64,000 bases of DNA from Dicyema japonicum (taxonomy: Eukaryota > Dicyemida > Rhombozoa > Dicyemidae), in NCBI GenBank assembly GCA_011109175.1, contig RDEW01000009.1:1291652-1355651 (forward strand). Reading direction: 5' to 3'. Under the pieces are notes generated by a model. The model was not told the DNA's origin. It saw only the letters and a program-made list of their open reading frames with translations, and made no database searches. A program made the translations under genes and the position numbers. Positions 1 through 11,239 of the stretch are shown piece by piece. Positions within the stretch are counted from its first letter, which is position 1. Each line of letters begins with the position of its first letter.

Positions 1-1170
1 CTGTAGTATGGCATTGCCAGCCATGCCTTGGCCTATGGAGGGAGGTTCTTCGTGCTCGCGTTACTGTTAATTCTCTCGTTAATTACCCTTCAACCACGGA
101 CACCGAAACATTTTTACGCTTCATCTCTGAGTTACGTTCTTTACGGACTATCCCTGTGAAGATCCCCAAGACCATAAGACCTGTCGCTGCAGAGGCCCTT
201 TCAGGAGTAACGCAAGAGTAACGTAGTACAGGATTGGGTGCGCCTTCTGCACTGGGACTTGATCGAGTTGGTCACGGTGAGGAGTCTCTCAATACCACCA
301 TGAGGACCAACATTCGTTCTTTTATGAAAAGAATCCATTAAATTCCACACAATTCTTGAAACCATCTTAAGTAGGGCGTCCAGTGTTCGCCTGGGATGCG
401 AGGCCGCTGTCCATTCATTCCTAAACCGCAGTATAGAATATTCCTGATGTCCTTGTTAGACTGGACATCAAGAACGCCTTCAATAGTCTAAGAAGAGACA
501 ATATCCTGGAGGTTGTGCATTGAGAGATGCCCTAATATTTTCGAATTTGTAAATCTGTCATACAGCCTACATCCTTACTTTTCTGGGACTACCTAATCCC
601 TTCGTATTCCGGAGTGCCATTGGACCTTTATTGCTTTTCTTGTAATAGAGAAAATCACCAAGCTTTCGCGATCGCCCTTAACCTAGGGTATCTTGACAAT
701 GCGGTTGTCGGAGGCTAGTGTCATCTAGTCATGACTTTGAACTAAGTCGTTAGGCGAGCTTTGGACGCCGCCGGACATCCCTCTGTTCTCGAGTCGGTCT
801 TTGCAGACGTGACAGGAAACGAACAGATGGGATGACCATCTTCCCCTTCAAAGTCAGGAAACCTCTTGTCTGGGACGTCACCTCACCGATACGTATGCCC
901 CTCTCAAACTACTCCAAATGCCTCTAGAGCTTATTTGGCAGCTGGGAGGCCGAGAGGTATAAACGGGCAACTTTCGCTTTTCTACCAAATGATTTTTGTT
1001 TGTTCCACCTACCGCTGAGACATTTGGTTCTCTTGCGCCTGCAGCGCTGGAATTTTTGAGTAGTCTAGGGAATCGGATTTCAGCAGATCCCCTGAGCGCA
1101 CCTTGTTATTTGAGCGAATCTCGCTCGTCATCCTGAGAGGGAATAGCCACGCAGCGGTCGCTATATGATC
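1..1170 (+). mobile_element. LINE family D fragment, reverse transcriptase to C-terminus, degenerate
   Basis: The plus strand carries scattered pieces of a non-LTR retrotransposon ORF2. A motif-A-like segment LDIKNAFNSL reads at about 461-490, a KPLVWDVTS segment at about 858-885, and a C-terminal stretch rich in leucine near 980-1060. Frameshifts and stops separate them. The LVWD motif is typical of a widespread animal LINE class. The last 100 bases recur inverted at 57720-57860, which marks the 3' end of the family. It is a dead copy cut by the window edge. Confidence 0.6.
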
Positions 1171-1422
1171 ATTTTCTAACTTTTTTCCAAAATAAATTGT
1201 TAATATTTAATTTGATTTTTATTATCCAAAGTTTGCATAAGACATCTGAATCATTATATTTTCTTTTCATTGTTGACAAAATATTAAAATGATCATTTTA
1301 TTTTTTTCTTATGATAATTTTACTATAACTCCTAATATGTCTTATGTTTTACGGGATCTGTATTCGCCAGGTTCTAAGGAAAGTGTACAGCTAGTTCATC
1401 GAACTATATATCTCTTGTGTAT

Positions 1423-2486
1423 GCGATTTCTGGTGAATATCTATACGTACAAATTCTCCGATATTTGAGAATGGGCCTCCTTTAATTCATTTAGACTCCA
1501 AGTGCAGTAATATGAAGGACAGGAACACCAGACAAATGAGGGATTTGATGGAACGGGAAATCATTTATTTAAGATGGATAACATAGACTTTTTTTTAATA
1601 AAAATAGGTTAAATATTCATATTTCGTTCACAAAGAATGGAAAATAAAAATAAAAATTATTAATTATTAAATTTTAAATACAAACTTTGTGTTATTTTCA
1701 TCATTATCCTATTGGAAGATTCCTTGTATCAATTGACGACTATATAATTCTATGATTGCTTTGCTTCTGATAATAGCTAAAAATAACAATTAAGAAAAAA
1801 AAAATTTAAGATTCTTCGATATATATAATCAAGTGATTCTGCTTCATTCAAATGATAATCGCCTGGTTTATTTTATTTTTAACTGGATACGCAAGTAAAT
1901 ATTTATAAGTAACTTTAGGTTTCAGACATACAGAGAATCTCGTTGAATCTAGGGGCGATTTCTGATAAATATCTATACGAACAAATTTTTTGAGATTTGA
2001 GAATGCGCCTCTCTTAATTCATTTAGACTCCAAATGCGGTAATATGAAGGACAGGAACACCGAACAAATGAGGGATTTGATGAAACGGGAAATCATTTAT
2101 TAAAGATGGATAACATAGACTTTTTTTAATAAAAATAGGTTAAATATTCATATTTCGTTCACAAAGAATGGAAAATGAAAATAAAAATTATTAATTATTA
2201 AATCTTAAATACAAACTTGGTGTTATTTTCATCATTATCCTATTGAAGATTCCTTGTATCAATTGACGACTATATAATTCTATGATTGCTTTGCTTCTGA
2301 TAATAGCTAAAAATAACAATTAAGAAAAAAATATTTAAGATTCTTCGATATATATATAATCAAGTGATTCTGCTTCATTCAAATGATAATCGCCTGGTTT
2401 ATTTTATTTTTAACTGGATACGCAAGTAAATATTTATAAGTAACTTTAGGTTTCAGACATACAGAGAATCTCGTTGGATCTAGGAG
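1423..2486. repeat. Direct tandem duplication, 532-bp period
   Basis: Bases 1423-1954 and 1955-2486 are near-identical copies, differing by scattered substitutions and 1-2 base indels. Both contain the phrase aatatgaaggacaggaacac and end with a segment reading cagacatacagagaatctcg. No coding potential is visible. It is either a segmental tandem duplication or two units of a satellite. Confidence 0.9.
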
Positions 2487-2489
2487 TGA

Positions 2490-3210
2490 AATTACTACAA
2501 ATGGTTCATTAATGATTATTTTAAGAAACAACAATGCCAACATATTCACATGGTTAAAATTAATTATTATTTTGAGAACCTACGACGCCACCATATTCTA
2601 ATGGTTTGATTAATGATTATTTGAGGATCTCATATAATCTCTCAATTGGAGAGGGTAAGAAGAATATTATCATTTGGTTTAATCTAAGATTATATTTAAG
2701 TACCCTTTATGGGCCCTGTTGCGAATGATGTAATTAAGAATATTTTGCCAGCACATTCAAATGGTTTAATTAATTATTATTTGAGAATCAACAACGCCAG
2801 CATATTCAAACGGTTCATTAATAATTATTTTAAGAACCGACAACGGCAACAAATTCAAATGGTTAATTAATGATTATTTTAAGAATCTTTACAAATCTCT
2901 CAAATGGAAGATTTATTTATAATCTCTGATGCGAATGATGAATCAACAACGCCAGCAAATTCAAATGGTTCATTAAATATTATTTTAAGAATCAACAACT
3001 CCAGCAAATTCAAATGGTTTAATTAAATATTATTTTAAGAATCTTTAAAAATCGTTCAAAATGAGGATTTAAAGAAAATTTTATTAAATGGTTTAATCTA
3101 AGATTATATTTAAGTACGCTTTATGGACCCTGTTGTGATTGATGTAATTGATAAGATTTTGCCAGAACATTCCAATGGTTCATTAATGATTATTTTAAGA
3201 TTCGACGATT
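2490..3210. repeat. Degenerate ~50-bp AT-rich minisatellite
   Basis: About a dozen imperfect units share the order: an AACAACGCCAGCA-like head, an ATTCAAATGGTT core, then TTAATGATTATTTTAAGAA. Units are interrupted by two longer related segments near 2640-2720 and 3080-3130 that share an ATCTAAGATTATATTTAAGT phrase. No protein is encoded. Confidence 0.85.
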
Positions 3211-3389
3211 GAAACAAATGTTGAATTTTCAACTATCTAAGATATTAATTAGTTTTATTCTGCCGTTTTTGATGGGTAAAAATTTGGTTTCTTTATTGGC
3301 AACATAAAATAAATATTTGAATATTTAGATATGTTAGCCTTTTTGTATTAATTTCCAATTATATTGTTAAAAAACATTATGCAAGGTTC

Positions 3390-3900
3390 TTGCATCTGTT
3401 GCTTTGGACCTCTTAAAGCATCCCGCAGAAAAATACCTGTAAGCAAGCCATGCTGGATTCTTTGAAGGAAGGTCGACAACGGATATTCTGTGGAGCCATA
3501 AATGGCAGTCTGCAACAGCTCAAAGATATTAAAATGTCACGACAATCCTGAGGATCGATATGTCAAGAGCATTCGAGACCACTAAAAGACACAAGCTATT
3601 GGATGTCCTATAACAATTTGTGGACCAATCGCTTCAAATGATTATTCGAGTACTGCTATCTAGTACTGAATCTGTCAGGCAGGATAAGAAGAGCTATATC
3701 CAGGCCTTTCAAAACTACAATCGGCATTCTTTAGGGAGATTTTCTCTCTTACTATTTGTAATTTATCTCTAAGCCACACTAAGGGATCTAAGTACTTGTC
3801 GAGAAGGAAAAATAGAAGAGGTCGTGTACGCGGATGATGTGGATTTTATATCCGAAAATACAGAAGCTCTCTTCATCTACTGAAAAAAGTACCGGATAAA
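3390..3900 (+). mobile_element. LINE family A reverse transcriptase fragment
   Basis: Translating in shifting frames gives SGFFEGRSTTDILWSHKW near 3450, RIDMSRAFE near 3555 (motif A, with the catalytic Asp) and VYADDVDFI near 3822 (motif C). These match the family A copies at 18711-21440 and 24182-25405. Several frameshifts and stops show that it is a dead copy, truncated at both ends. Confidence 0.75.
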
Positions 3901-3989
3901 TTGATTTAATGGTTCCTAATCGTAAACTGGGACAAAATCGAAATAACCAAATCATAGGAATGAACAAGATCCTTGATGAACGTTAGCGA

Positions 3990-4320
3990 AATGTTAATAA
4001 GCTTGGATCCTTTTTTTGACTTTATAACTTTTGATTTATAGAATATTTTTCTAGTCATCTTACGATCTCCATGTACTCTTGAGAGTATTAAATTGTGATC
4101 CATATGTAAATCATAATTGACATCAAACGTAATTGTGGGAGTAATAGATGGCAAAGAGTTCATGGTCGGAGTGAGAAACATCCATATCTGCCATGGTGAG
4201 AACCCTTTCAGTGGAATAGGAAGGGATGGATGCTGGTGAGGCACTAGATGTTTCCAGAGACAGATTGATCACATCTTTTAGATATTGAAGACACGAACAG
4301 AATCCATCGTAGTTCATTGT
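3990..4320 (-). mobile_element. LINE family C (jockey-like) endonuclease tail
   Basis: The minus strand encodes DVNYDLHMDHNLILSRV, close to the DVIYDLHTDHNPIFMRI segment at about 49520-49600. The DH pair is the conserved C-terminal catalytic motif of APE-type (EEP) endonucleases of non-LTR elements. It is a short, isolated remnant. Confidence 0.6.
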
Positions 4321-4845
4321 TTTTAACCTTCATTAATTAATAATGTTTGATTATTTTAAAATATTTCCATATAGCTCTCACAAATACAGTAGGAATATAC
4401 AGTCATCATCGAGGCGAGCAGTAGTTCTTACCGGTATTCTCTTTAATAAATTAAATCGTTATCCCAGCTTCGTCAACATTTAAGATGCCGACAATTAAAA
4501 AGCAATACGCAAAAACTGGCTTCTCTCAGAAATCCTTCACGATCACGTCGAGTTCTTTTGGTTCAGGACAAGCAAAGAGATCTTAAACTATTTTCCATCC
4601 ATAGACAAAATGTCTATATGCGTAGGTGTCCTATTCTGACGGCATTCATCTGCAGCGATTCTGAAGCGATAAACTCATGAGGTTTGCGCCCTAGTATTTT
4701 TTATCTTCAAGGGCCTGGCAGAAAAAGTTAGGTGAAATTTTCCGTAGTGCTATTTGAAGTCAACGAGGATCTTACGAATATTTGTGCAGTTAGTAGATTT
4801 GAGTAGTCAAGGGTTGTGAGGTTAGAGTCAAGTGATTGTTGCCTC
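4321..4845. other. No recognised feature
   Basis: AT-rich sequence with no convincing coding frame. Weak resemblance to LINE debris is possible, but no motif was found. Confidence 0.5.
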
Positions 4846-6260
4846 TGACAGCTGTCATCTACTGTCATAACTGTCATTTTGATTAAAATTTAATCAATAC
4901 TATAATTTTTTCTATTTTTATAAATTATTATATTCCAATCTAAAGATTAATTCTACGATAATATTAATAATTATTTTATCAAAAATTTACTTCAACTTTA
5001 GCCTGGCTAAATCTATTGAATATAAAATAATTTCGTCACTTTAACTGATGCCTAGTAGCAAGACTGTTGTCAAAGATAATGAAAAGTACCAACTTCTAAA
5101 ATCCATCCTTAATGATAAGGATGTAAACATTGCGAAACAAATGTGGTACCGAATAAAAAAGAAAGCTAAAAAATTTATTCTTATTGATGAAAAGCTTTAT
5201 TTGAAAGCTGTTAACGGACTTCACAAACTTGTGATACCCTTTACTAGTAAAGAAGAAATGAGGACTATTGCTCATGAGAGTCACCAGACAAATCACTGTG
5301 GACAAAACGCTCTGGATACACTTTGTCGTAGGAGATTTTGCGCTATCAAAAGAACTGTTATTCGTCAAGTTGTACAAGACTGCAATGTTTGCAGTGCCTC
5401 TCAAACAATAATGACTTAAATCGTCATATTGTTGCTGACTTGCCTAATGAGAGATTTAAAATTGATCTTAAAAGGTTTAAAGTTTATTAGTTATTATTGT
5501 AGACTTGAGAATCAAAATGATGAAGACCTAAGAATTTCCAGAGTCAAGGGATTGTTGAAAGATTCAACCAGACAATCTCACGGAGTTTATCGAAAATGAT
5601 GGTTTCGGATGACAAAAAATAGTGGATAAACACATTCGAAAGGCTGTGTTTTTTGTACAATCAAACGCCTCATTCATCCACAGGTAAATTTATGCTTTTA
5701 TTTTTTTGTAGATGTTAGTCCGTTTCAAAGATATCGAGGGATTCTGGGCTACAACACCATTGTTAAAAATACTGTAACGGAGACAGACGGTGAAGACAAC
5801 ATGAAAAGTTGGATAATATTGCTGAATTAACAGAGCCAGACGGTAAAGACAGTCCCCGAAACATATAGTAAAGGTTTTTTGTCTATAATTATACAAAAGG
5901 TGATTACAAATTTGATTTTTCTCGGGTAGACTTGAATTCTCCTTATTATAAAAAGAAGGGAGTGCATCGATCGAAATATGAATTTAACATTGGAGATGGT
6001 GTATTCAATTTATAATTACTCAAAAGGTTCGTATTCAGAAGGACTATGGAACTAATCCTTCATACGTCTGCAAAGGTTTGAGCATCCCTACGGAGATGTT
6101 GTCACTATTGTTTAAAATTGTCTAACAATTTTGTCAATGTTAAAGATAGTGAGGGAATTGTAAAGAAGGTGCATTGTAAAAGCCTTACAAAGATAATTAT
6201 CAATAATTAGTTAATGTTTGCTTTGAAATATTTGATTATTTATTTTTTGACAATGATTGA
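4846..6260 (+). mobile_element. Integrase-bearing element, broken
   Basis: An open stretch at 5048-5419 encodes an H2C2 zinc-binding integrase N-terminus: a His pair in HESHQTNHCG and a Cys pair in DCNVC. Downstream frames give GIVERFNQTISRSLSKMM (about 5540-5600), with the catalytic Glu of a DDE integrase, and YNQTPHSSTG (about 5660). Further on are KKGVHRSKYEFNIGD-like and KVHCKSL tail segments. The palindrome TGACAGCTGTCA occurs at about 4846 and, as TTGACAGCTGTCAA, at about 6256, flanking the coding part like element ends. Stops and frameshifts make it inactive. It may be a Ty3-type integrase or a Ginger/KRBA2-like cut-and-paste element; I see no reverse transcriptase. Confidence 0.7.
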
Positions 6261-6569
6261 CAGCTGTCAAAGGAAACGTTTGTGGCTCGCCACATATTAT
6301 GTCACATGGGTGGCTTGATGCCTATGAACAACCTGCTTTTTTACGTGTTTCCGTGGTAACAAGCTATCAATTGATAGATTTAACAGAGAATTTATTTAAT
6401 ATGTCGTCCCGCCCGGGTTACCTATCCAGTGCTTGTTACATTTTACTTGTCAATCGACATGTCACCTGTCGTTTCTAATCAAAAATCAAAGAATTTACGA
6501 CATGTCACCTGTCATTAAATCAACATTAAATTTAATTGGATCTTCATATGCAGATTCAAATCTGCTCAA
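6261..6569. repeat. CTGTC-rich spacer between two integrase elements
   Basis: Contains repeated ATGTCACCTGTC words (about 6460 and 6500) plus the TTGACAGCTGTCAA palindrome at its left edge. It probably holds the terminal sequences of the two convergent integrase elements. No gene is visible. Confidence 0.45.
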
Positions 6570-7160
6570 CTTTAGTATGAATTAATCCCATAATTCTTTA
6601 AATCTCGTATCTAAATTTATTCACTAAAAATACCTCATTTCCAATAGAAAAATCATACTTTGATTGATGAACTTTCATTCTTTTGTTAAAATAGGCTGAA
6701 TATAGATTTGATGGAGAAAAATTAAGATCAAAATGTTCTGAATCTAAGTTTTCTTGCATACTTTATACAATAAATACCTGAATTATCTGAAATATGTTCC
6801 ACGTCAATATTTTCTGATGTTTGTAAAAAAACATCATCCGAACTTTCATTTTCTATGACATTAAAAAAAATTAACTTTTATACTCAGGAATGACTTTGTT
6901 TATTAACAATTCTTTAAACAATTTTCCGTTTTATTGAAAAATAGGAGTGCAAACATTCTTACTGCAGTTTACGAATCCCCAAATGACTATTTCTATGGAT
7001 AGACTCCACAATAGTTCGAATTTCAGACTCGTTTTCCATAAAAACAACTAGTCTGTGTTTTTCAAATTTTTCGTTTTTGAGGTATAATCGACCATCATTG
7101 ACAATAAATTTCCCGGATTTTTTCATTAATTTGTTTTTCGCTTGTCTTGAAGATGTCTGA
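6570..7160 (-). mobile_element. Second integrase-element fragment, inverted
   Basis: Read on the minus strand, about 7130-6960 gives KSGKFIVNDGRLYLKNEKF and then ESIHRNSHLGIRKL, the H2 half of an integrase zinc-binding domain. A tail segment KVHQSKYDFSIGNEVFLV near 6650-6610 matches the tail of the element ending at about 6210. The copy lacks its catalytic core and is broken by stops. Confidence 0.65.
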
Positions 7161-7249
7161 CAGGATCACCATTTAGAATGCTAACTATGGATTGATATTC
7201 CATAATATTTTTGACAAAGCCTATTATTAGTCTCGTTTTACCTTTGGTC

Positions 7250-8070
7250 TTTAGACTAATTTCACCATACCAAATGGCGTCCCTCAAAGATCGACCCTCT
7301 CTCCGGCGTTATTTAACTTATTCCTCAACGATTTACCATGCCCTGGAGGACAAGATTCAATGCTTCTCACTTCGGCTGAAGACCTAATCATCGCTAGCAG
7401 GAACAAATACGTGGGGACAGCAAAATCAGAGCTTCAGTCACATATTGACGACCTGGGAGCCTGGTTGAAGTTGAATCGTCTCTCCATATCCATGGATAAA
7501 TCAACGTATACAATCTTCACCACGGACAGAAAAGAAAAACATACACTGGATTTGAACATTTATGGAGACTCCTTACCACTACAGTTTCGTCCAACTATCC
7601 TGGGAGTGACATTTGTCTTTTGATGACACTTTCTCAACATGTGAAGAACGTTATGACAAAGAATCTCAGGAAACTTAATATAATCAAACCGCTCTTGAAG
7701 TCCAGGCCGTCACAGGAATGCGCCCTCGTCGTGTTCAATCACTTCTAAAACCGACGATTGAGTATGCTTGTGCCTCATGGGCCTATGGAGCTTCGATATC
7801 AAATTCACTCAAGATCAATTCCTAATTGGCAAATTAGCATGTCTAACAAATCTACCCCTCGTCAAACCCAAGGCATCGAAGATGTGTGGAATTTTGAAAA
7901 TTCTCAATTTCACTATTCTCATCGGAAGAACACCGAAAGTATGCCGGAAGATCAAACAAGAGTGCAGTATTTCAGAAATTGTACAGGTTTTATTAGACTA
8001 TCGGTCGTATTCTTGGACTAACGAGTATCTAAGAATAGTCTCAAATACCATTCACTTGGTCTGTCAGTAA
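7250..8070 (+). mobile_element. LINE family C (jockey-like) reverse transcriptase fragment
   Basis: The segment encodes PNGVPQRSTLSPALFNLFLN (RT block with the QG-type turn) near 7270-7325, then a degenerate catalytic-box region around 7360 and GAWLKLNRLSISMDKSTYTI followed by LGVTF. This order is that of jockey/CR1-type LINEs. The catalytic YADD box is altered to a SAED-like sequence, so the copy is dead. Downstream frames to 8070 are probably its C-terminus. Confidence 0.75.
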
Positions 8071-9175
8071 CTACTATTTGAGAAATTCAGTGTGTTTTAT
8101 CTTCTCCCTTATCTTGTTAGATTCAGAATTGTAGATATTCCGAAAATGAAGAAGAAAGTATTCGTAATGGAAACGAGTGTTCATGTAATCAATTGTTGTT
8201 CATAGCAAACTCCAAATGTTATGAACTGAGATGGCGATACCTCCAATTATCACCATAATATGATTGGCCCAATTACTGACTGAGTTAACTATTGTCGTGA
8301 AATTTGGTATTAAATAGATAGGATGAGTGTCTATGGAGGAATCGAATGAAGCAACTTATGATTATTTTAGGTTCCCCAGTTGAAGTGGAAATTGACGAAT
8401 AGAAATCGAAAGTACAATTGGAGTTAATGGTCTCGTGTTCACATGTAGGAGTCCGGCCGCCATCAAGCATCAGGGTGGTGACTCCCTCGTGGTCATGGGT
8501 AATAATAGAAGATAATCAAACATTTTTTTGAACTTTAAAATTAGGTTCCAACCCATAAAAATTATTGTTAACGTCACTAAAAACCAAATTACGTCATGGA
8601 GGTTTCGATAGTGAAATTTCTTAGAACCCCTACCCTCCTGTTACCTGCATCATCAGATTTTATCATCAAATAATTCCTCCCACCATCAAATACGCATGTT
8701 CCGCCTGTAGACTTGCTCTTTTCTTCACGAAATTTGAACATATAACCTCAGTCCGAGGGAAATCATGCACCTTCTCCCACGAAAGAATATCGATTGCTAC
8801 TCTTCTTCAGATAATTTGACAAAAACAATGGCATAGGTTTTGTGCGTTTCTGCAAGAAACCATGAAACGACATGGTGTAAAAGTTATCCATGCAGAGGAA
8901 TCAAGATTAATTTGAAAATATCCCGATCAAGTTCCTCTGCAGAAATTCGAGTAGACAATTCCGGTAGACGGTGCTCGTTAGTGGACCACCTAACGGGAGT
9001 ACAAGGATTATTTGAAGGTGGGATCACTCAATTGTTCAATCGGATCTGAGTGGCCTACCAGAATTTCGAGTAGGGCAATCTACAAAAAATGCGGTTACCA
9101 AATAAACAGTAATTTATGTCATCCGCCAATGATAATCATGTGAATTAAAAGTATTGATTTAAATTGATTAAACAA
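8071..9175. other. No recognised gene
   Basis: Short open frames occur on both strands but none matches a family or joins through plausible short introns. The left part may be LINE family C 3' sequence. Confidence 0.45.
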
Positions 9176-9462
9176 TTAAATAAGCAAATATTTATATGCA
9201 TAATATATTAAACATTTACGGGTCCTCTTTTCCACGATGACTTTGGCGATCCTCCTATGAGTACCCAGAAATGACTGTGACGTCAAAGTCTCTTCCAAAA
9301 GGCTCTCATAAAAATCAGACAAGGACACTTTTCTTAACTCGGAATGGTAAAGTGTAAGTTCCTGATTTAAATCTGAGCACGTGGGGCAATACAAGGAAGG
9401 AGTCGTAATGGTCACAAGTGTGCAATGGTGGCAAGTAACAGCAAATCAAAATAATTTATAAA
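9176..9462 (-). CDS. Hypothetical small protein, zinc-ribbon-like (start not found)
   Basis: An open frame downstream of Orai on the same strand encodes CHHC, eleven residues, then CPTC, a CX2C-X11-CX2C arrangement typical of small zinc-binding modules. A charged, probably helical stretch with LNQELTLYHSELRKV and an ESLLEETL segment follows. No ATG precedes the cysteines in frame, so the start or an upstream exon is missing from my reading, and the lysine-rich C-terminal end may also be spliced. Only about 10 bases separate it from the Orai stop. I do not recognise the family; it could also be a chance frame. Confidence 0.35.
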
Positions 9463-9474
9463 TTATGCATAAAA

Positions 9475-10148
9475 TCATATTTGATGGTCAAAGTTGACCT
9501 TGGTAACGATTCCTTCGAGCTCGTTGATTCTGCGTTCATTCGCTTGTAAATGTCTGTTTTTGACACGTGAGTAGAAATTAATCCCAAAGGCAAAGAAACC
9601 AATGATTACAGGAATCACGGCAACTGTCCCCACTCCAGCGGCCACCAAACTAACGGAGTAAAACCTGACCCAACAAATAAGGATGACTTCCAATGCGAAC
9701 AAAATTATGCCGAATCCAGTGGAAAGAGCCCAGGCAGTGTCAATGTAAAACCTCAGATCCTGCTCATATGCAATCGTTTCGATCGAGGACCAACTTCCGT
9801 ACAATTCTGGAGACTCGGAGGCTTCGTTTATGTAGCCCACGAGCATCTCCACATAGGGAAGAGTGCATGTGCTCATCAAGAGTGCTAGAATGTGTACAGA
9901 GACGAGAATGGTAGTGCACAACGTAAAGGCTATTATTAAGGAGAGTGGAAGTTGCTTAAAGGAGCTTACTGATCCTGTCTCCACCAGAGCAACCTGCAGT
10001 AAATAATGACGAATACCATAGCAAATCCAGAGAGAAGAGCAGATGTCCTACTCACTGCTTTGAGTTTAGAACGGGACATGAAGAGTCTCTGAACACATTC
10101 AGAATATCCTGTAGCTGAGCGTCTTTGTTCATTCTGAATAAATGACAT
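9475..10148 (-). CDS. orai: Orai store-operated calcium channel subunit
   Basis: Two exons (10148-10017 and 9993-9475) flank a 23-nt GT-AG intron at 9994-10016 and give a 216-residue protein. Before the join is LFMSRSKLKAVSRTSALLSG, the conserved cytoplasmic and TM1 entry of Orai. Splicing yields GFAMVALVETGS, placing a Glu where the Orai selectivity-filter Glu lies. TM2 carries AFTLCTTILVSVHILALLMS, TM3 contains WALSTGFGIILFALEVILIC and TM4 lies near residues 165-190. A short charged tail with RRINELEGIV is the expected STIM-binding helix. Known role: the plasma-membrane calcium pore opened by ER-resident STIM. The protein is short for the family because N-terminal and TM3-TM4 loop sequence is minimal. 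Family assignment is secure; the intron is inferred from frame and motif. Confidence 0.93.
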
Positions 10149-10374
10149 TTTAAGGAATTTTTCTTGTTTGAATACACAGAAATTAATTTAATTGTAATAA
10201 ATAATGTATAAAAAACTAAATTATTTTTAAATATCGTTATTTCTTTATATTTCTATTTTATAATAAAAATTAAAATTTATATTAATTATGGATAAATAGT
10301 CTGCCAGGGTGACGTCATAAGCGTCGGACAAAATCCAGATGATTCCATTTACAAATCTCACCACTGTCCATTCC

Positions 10375-10460
10375 GGTTGAAGGTTACTTCATCTACGATC
10401 CATCTTGGATTAACGAATGACGCTATCATCAGTGATTCATCACTGCGGAACAAGGCTGAA
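10375..10460 (-). repeat. Short interspersed repeat (element E), inverted partial copy
   Basis: The minus strand contains TTCCGCAGTGATGAATCACT and a GATGATAGCGTCAT phrase resembling the GTTCCGCAGTGAA...GACGGTGTCACTCGTCAA core found at 14228-14310 and 62750-62840. Confidence 0.45.
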
Positions 10461-10979
10461 ATCTTCTTATGCAGGCAAAAAGAAATAAGTTAAGCACACT
10501 CTCGATGACCTTCCTTCATTCCTCTATTCATCAATAAAAACGAATCCCACCAAGTCAGGGACGTGCTAGCTAATATGCCCAGACTGTTAATAAATTCTGA
10601 ATATTTATGACTTTAACATAAAAATAATGATTAATCCTTTTTTGTCATAAGAATTCGCTTAGGAAATAATATATTGATTTTATGTATTTATGTCATGTTC
10701 TCGGTTCAATAACAAAAAAATAAATGCTTCCCCTAACTGGGAAGTTAGTTTCCACTTGGACGCCTCCACTGCAATCACCATACGGTTTGCAAGAGTATCT
10801 CCCTTGGTTGTGATTTTAGTTTAAAAAAATCCGGCCAAAGGCCGGGTTAATAGAGATTTTGTTTAAAATATAAATATATCGATAAAATCTCTCATTTATT
10901 TAAATTTATTAAACGTAAAGCACTTTATAAAAGAACTCCTGTGTCTACTTAGAATTTACCTAAGAAACTACCATTTACA
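10461..10979. other. No recognised gene; one small hairpin
   Basis: AT-rich non-coding sequence. The only structure noted is the perfect short hairpin CCGGCCAAAGGCCGG at about 10830-10845. Confidence 0.5.
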
Positions 10980-11230
10980 ACAGTGGTTCTCAACCTTTTT
11001 TGGTCGTGGACCCCTTGTGAGTGAATAAAAAAATTCGCGGACCCTCAACATATTTTTACAAGTTTTTTTGTCAAAAAATTATTACTTTTCTAAAAACACA
11101 ATTTATTATTAAAAAAAGAAATAAAATTAATGAGAAGGTTGATATATTTACATCCAACTCTTCAATAGAGTTGAACAAGATAGAATGTATAGGTTTTTTC
11201 TTTATTTTTCCTTTTTTAGCTTAGCTTCTT
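10980..11230 (+). mobile_element. hAT-type transposon terminus
   Basis: CAGTGGTTCTCAACCTTTTT at about 10980 followed by a GGACCCCTTGTGAG-type segment is the characteristic terminal inverted repeat of many animal hAT elements. The matching right end (GGTTGAGAACCACTG) was not found nearby. The element is probably truncated by the LINE sequence that starts to its right. No transposase is visible. Confidence 0.65.
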
Positions 11231-11239
11231 CATATTTAA

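Noticed and set aside
2490-3210. CRISPR-like array
   Set aside because: Units are degenerate, contiguous and AT-rich with no unique spacers, in a eukaryotic context.
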